A program made the translations under genes and the position numbers. Positions 25,973 to 27,738 of a stretch of DNA of 27,738 nt are shown in pieces. Each line of letters begins with the position of its first letter. Position 1 is the first letter of the stretch. The stretch is taken from positions 1 to 27,738 of the forward strand of contig DASSTE010000039.1 in the NCBI GenBank assembly GCA_035708085.1, written 5' to 3'. This stretch comes from DASSBR01 sp035708085. GTDB taxonomy: Bacteria; Pseudomonadota; Gammaproteobacteria; Natronospirales; DASSBR01. Under the pieces are notes generated by a model, which was not told the origin of the DNA, ran no database searches, and was given only the letters and a program-made list of their open reading frames with translations.

Positions 25973-26782
25973 TTAGAAGCTGTACTGGAGCGAAACCGTG
26001 GTATAGGTGTCGGTGTTGGCGATGCCCGGCTGCACCGTGCTGTTGTGCTTGATCGTGTAGGACACCACCACCGCGAGCGTCGACATCAGGTTGGCCGTCA
26101 GGCTGGTGATGGACTCGGTGTAGGTATTGTCGCTGCCTTTCTCGACCGCGATCGCCTGCCCGAACGAGCCGTTTTCGTTGAACTGCCACTCGTACTTGCC
26201 GCCGAGACGCACGATGCCGGACGTCTTGTTCGTGTAAACGGTCTGGCCGTCGGCGAGCATGTCGCGCAGGCGGCTTTGCCGCCAACCGGCGCCGATTTCG
26301 ATGTCCAGCGTCTGCTCGTCGGTGCCCAGGATGCGGCGACCATAACCGATTGCCTCCGACGTACGCTGCTGAAAGCCGCCGAAGCCGTTGCGCTCGTAAG
26401 ACAGGTGCCCGAAGACGTAGTTGTGCTCGTTGAACAGGTAGTTGCTCTGGCCGCCGAAGTCGAGGCGATTAACTGTCAGATCGTGATCCTGGGCCACCCG
26501 CTGACGATCCAGCGCGGCATTGTGGAACCAGTGGCCGGACGTGTAGCTAATGGCGAGTTTCGCGTCAATGCTGCTGGTGTTGGTGTTGCCGGTGGTACCG
26601 ATATAGCCGAGCGCGAGCGAGCCGGCCAGGCCCTGCTTGGCGTTCGGCGCGAGCACGCCAGCCGGCGGCCCGTCGCCGGAAATGGCCGAGGGTAATCCCA
26701 TCGAGTCCCAGATCGAACCCGCGTTGGCCGCGCCTGCAACGCACAGCAACGCCGCCGGCAAAAGCCACTTGCACAGTGCCAA
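25973..26782 (-). CDS. DUF481 (YdiY-like) outer-membrane protein A
   Basis: A paralogue of the next gene: GYIGTTGNTNTSSIDAKL, QRTSEAIGYGRRIL, VSYTIKHN and a C-terminal SLQYSF. I place the start at TTG 26782 because AGGGAGG lies five bases before it and the protein then opens with a regular signal peptide (residues 1-22, ending GAANA). An ATG at 26818 in the same frame would add 12 residues but has no ribosome binding site; it remains possible. It is first in a three-gene unit with the second DUF481 gene (89-base gap) and the ferredoxin. Confidence 0.88.
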   Translation of the reverse strand: MALCKWLLPAALLCVAGAANAGSIWDSMGLPSAISGDGPPAGVLAPNAKQGLAGSLALGYIGTTGNTNTSSIDAKLAISYTSGHWFHNAALDRQRVAQDHDLTVNRLDFGGQSNYLFNEHNYVFGHLSYERNGFGGFQQRTSEAIGYGRRILGTDEQTLDIEIGAGWRQSRLRDMLADGQTVYTNKTSGIVRLGGKYEWQFNENGSFGQAIAVEKGSDNTYTESITSLTANLMSTLAVVVSYTIKHNSTVQPGIANTDTYTTVSLQYSF

Positions 26783-26893
26783 TGAAGCCTCCCTGTTTAC
26801 CTTTGTTTGAAGCCGCATCCCGACGGCTCGTGAGACAATCCGCGCCGGCGATCCCTGCCACGCCCGGTCCGGATTAGCAATTCAAAGGGTGCC

Positions 26894-26918
26894 AGTATAC
26901 GCAAATATTAATGCGTAT
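26894..26918 (-). promoter_or_regulatory. Inverted repeat overlapping a -10 box upstream of the DUF481 genes
   Basis: ATACGCA and TGCGTAT (26897-26918) are perfect 7-base arms with an AT-only 8-base spacer. On the minus strand TATACT (26899-26894) overlaps the downstream arm and would be a good -10 box; the -35 is poor. This looks like an operator for a dimeric regulator, or an activator site. Confidence 0.5.
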
Positions 26919-27157
26919 CTACCCTGAATCGCTGGAAAAACATAACCTTGCAAAACTTTGCTGATAAATAACATAACGCCAGGGTTTTCCCGTGGCGTCA
27001 TCCACATAGATGCGTCCAAGGCGGATTTTTGCAAGCCCGGCGAAGGACATCAATACGTAGTCGGCCCCCTTGCTTGCAGAAAGGCGACCGGCGTTCGATC
27101 TACTCCGACAAGCGGTCCTGCTGCGCATGTCGGTGGCGATAACCGGTCCGCACTTGC

Positions 27158-27163
27158 GATAAT
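27158..27163 (+). promoter_or_regulatory. -10 box immediately before coq7
   Basis: GATAAT lies six bases before the ATG, so initiation at the usual distance would fall on the start codon. No clear -35 or ribosome binding site is seen. Confidence 0.35.
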
Positions 27164-27169
27164 GGCGGC

Positions 27170-27738
27170 ATGTTGACACCGCGCCGATACAACCCGATCG
27201 ACCATGCCCTGATCGAACTCGACCACGCCGCGCGTACGCTGCTCGGCAAGCCGCCGGCACCGCGGCGCGAGTATCCGGCGGCGCGGCTGGACGACCCGGA
27301 ACTGACGGCCGGTGCGCGCCGGCTGGCGGCGCGGCTGATGCGCATCAATCATGCCGGCGAGATTTCCGCACAGGCGTTGTACCGGGGCCAGGCCGCGGTG
27401 GCACGGACCGGCCGCATCCGCGACCGGATGACGCGCGCGGCGGACGAGGAACAGGATCATCTGGCCTGGTGTGCCGCGCGCCTCGGCGAACTGGGCGGCG
27501 CACCAAGCCTTCTCGACCCGGCGTGGTACCTGGGTTCGTTCGCGATTGGCGCGCTCGCTGGGCTTGCCGGCGACCGTTACAGCCTCGGCTTCGTCGCAGA
27601 AACGGAGCGGCAGGTTGAACAGCACCTGGATGGCCATCTGCGGCGATTGCCGGCAAACGACGTGCGCAGTCGCGGCGTACTGGAAATCATGCAACAGGAC
27701 GAAGTCCGCCACGGCCGCGCCGCGAGGCAGGCGGGCGG
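27170..27738 (+). CDS. coq7: Coq7-type 2-octaprenyl-3-methyl-6-methoxy-benzoquinol hydroxylase (C-terminus cut by window)
   Basis: The first 189 residues of a di-iron monooxygenase for ubiquinone synthesis. The di-iron ligands are in place: Glu64 (INHAGEISAQALYRGQ), Glu94 and His97 (EEQDH), Glu146 (AETERQVEQH), Glu178 and His181 (QQDEVRH). The fold is a membrane-associated helical bundle; the family is about 210-220 residues, so only the tail is missing. Coq7 replaces UbiF in many non-enteric gammaproteobacteria. The gene lies opposite the DUF481 operon and has no visible ribosome binding site. Confidence 0.94.
   Translation, partial: MLTPRRYNPIDHALIELDHAARTLLGKPPAPRREYPAARLDDPELTAGARRLAARLMRINHAGEISAQALYRGQAAVARTGRIRDRMTRAADEEQDHLAWCAARLGELGGAPSLLDPAWYLGSFAIGALAGLAGDRYSLGFVAETERQVEQHLDGHLRRLPANDVRSRGVLEIMQQDEVRHGRAARQAG

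Larger units (their letters stand above)
26783..27169. other. Intergenic region between the DUF481 operon and coq7
   Basis: About 390 bases without a gene I can support. It holds the DUF481 leader, an AT-rich stretch with the inverted repeat described separately, a 9-bp hairpin with one bulged base (ACGCCAGGG-TTTT-CCC-g-TGGCGT, 26976-26998), and the coq7 upstream region. The part 26919-27050 is less GC-rich and reads on the minus strand as a short protein-like frame with no start signal. Confidence 0.6.

Noticed and set aside
26976..26998. Similarity of GCCAGGGTTTTCCC to a common sequencing-primer site, suggesting vector contamination
   Set aside because: The match is short, lies within a genuine inverted repeat, and flanking DNA is not vector.

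Overview
The window is GC-rich chromosomal DNA from a gammaproteobacterium. Evidence for this is the miaB-phoH-ybeY-corC-lnt block continuing into leuS-lptE, the rho/trxA/rhlB cluster, fis placed directly before purH-purD, rplM-rpsI, and a coq7-type ubiquinone hydroxylase instead of enterobacterial ubiF. The fis-purH order, the coq7 gene and the DUF4398 lipoproteins suggest a lineage near Xanthomonadales/Nevskiales rather than the enterics; this placement is inference. I see no rRNA, CRISPR array, transposase, integrase or phage gene.

Layout, left half (minus strand): a secreted RHS/YD-repeat protein runs off the left edge (1-2606). Upstream of it lies a tightly packed envelope and RNA-maintenance operon read from about 12817 down to 2705: miaB, phoH, ybeY, corC, lnt, an O-antigen ligase/polymerase-like gene, leuS and lptE. 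Most junctions overlap by 1 to 65 bases. The RHS gene sits where holA often follows lptE in related bacteria.

Middle: fis diverges from miaB and leads into purH and purD (last steps of IMP synthesis plus GAR synthetase). rho and trxA follow on the minus strand, and rhlB diverges from trxA. Next come two overlapping DUF4398 lipoprotein genes, the second with an OmpA domain. A SAM hydrolase-like gene converges on them, and a divergent SLC13-type permease with two RCK_C domains follows.

Right: a tRNA-Gln(CUG) gene with terminator is followed by a broken second copy of its 3' part, then come rpsI-rplM, a thioredoxin-like [2Fe-2S] ferredoxin, two tandem DUF481 outer-membrane proteins, and the start of coq7 at the right edge.

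The least ordinary content is non-coding. Four kinds of palindromic element lie between these housekeeping genes: a 77-bp element built in exact 7-base steps at the ybeY stop codon; a 14-base-period element between purD and rho; two copies of a CTCCCTCAGGGAG palindrome with a paired base change, one of whose tails supplies the purH ribosome binding site; and a chain of four hairpins inserted in the T-loop of the tRNA-Gln remnant. Coding novelties are an O-antigen ligase-like protein with an extra ~160-residue periplasmic insert and the RHS gene at the end of the lptE operon.
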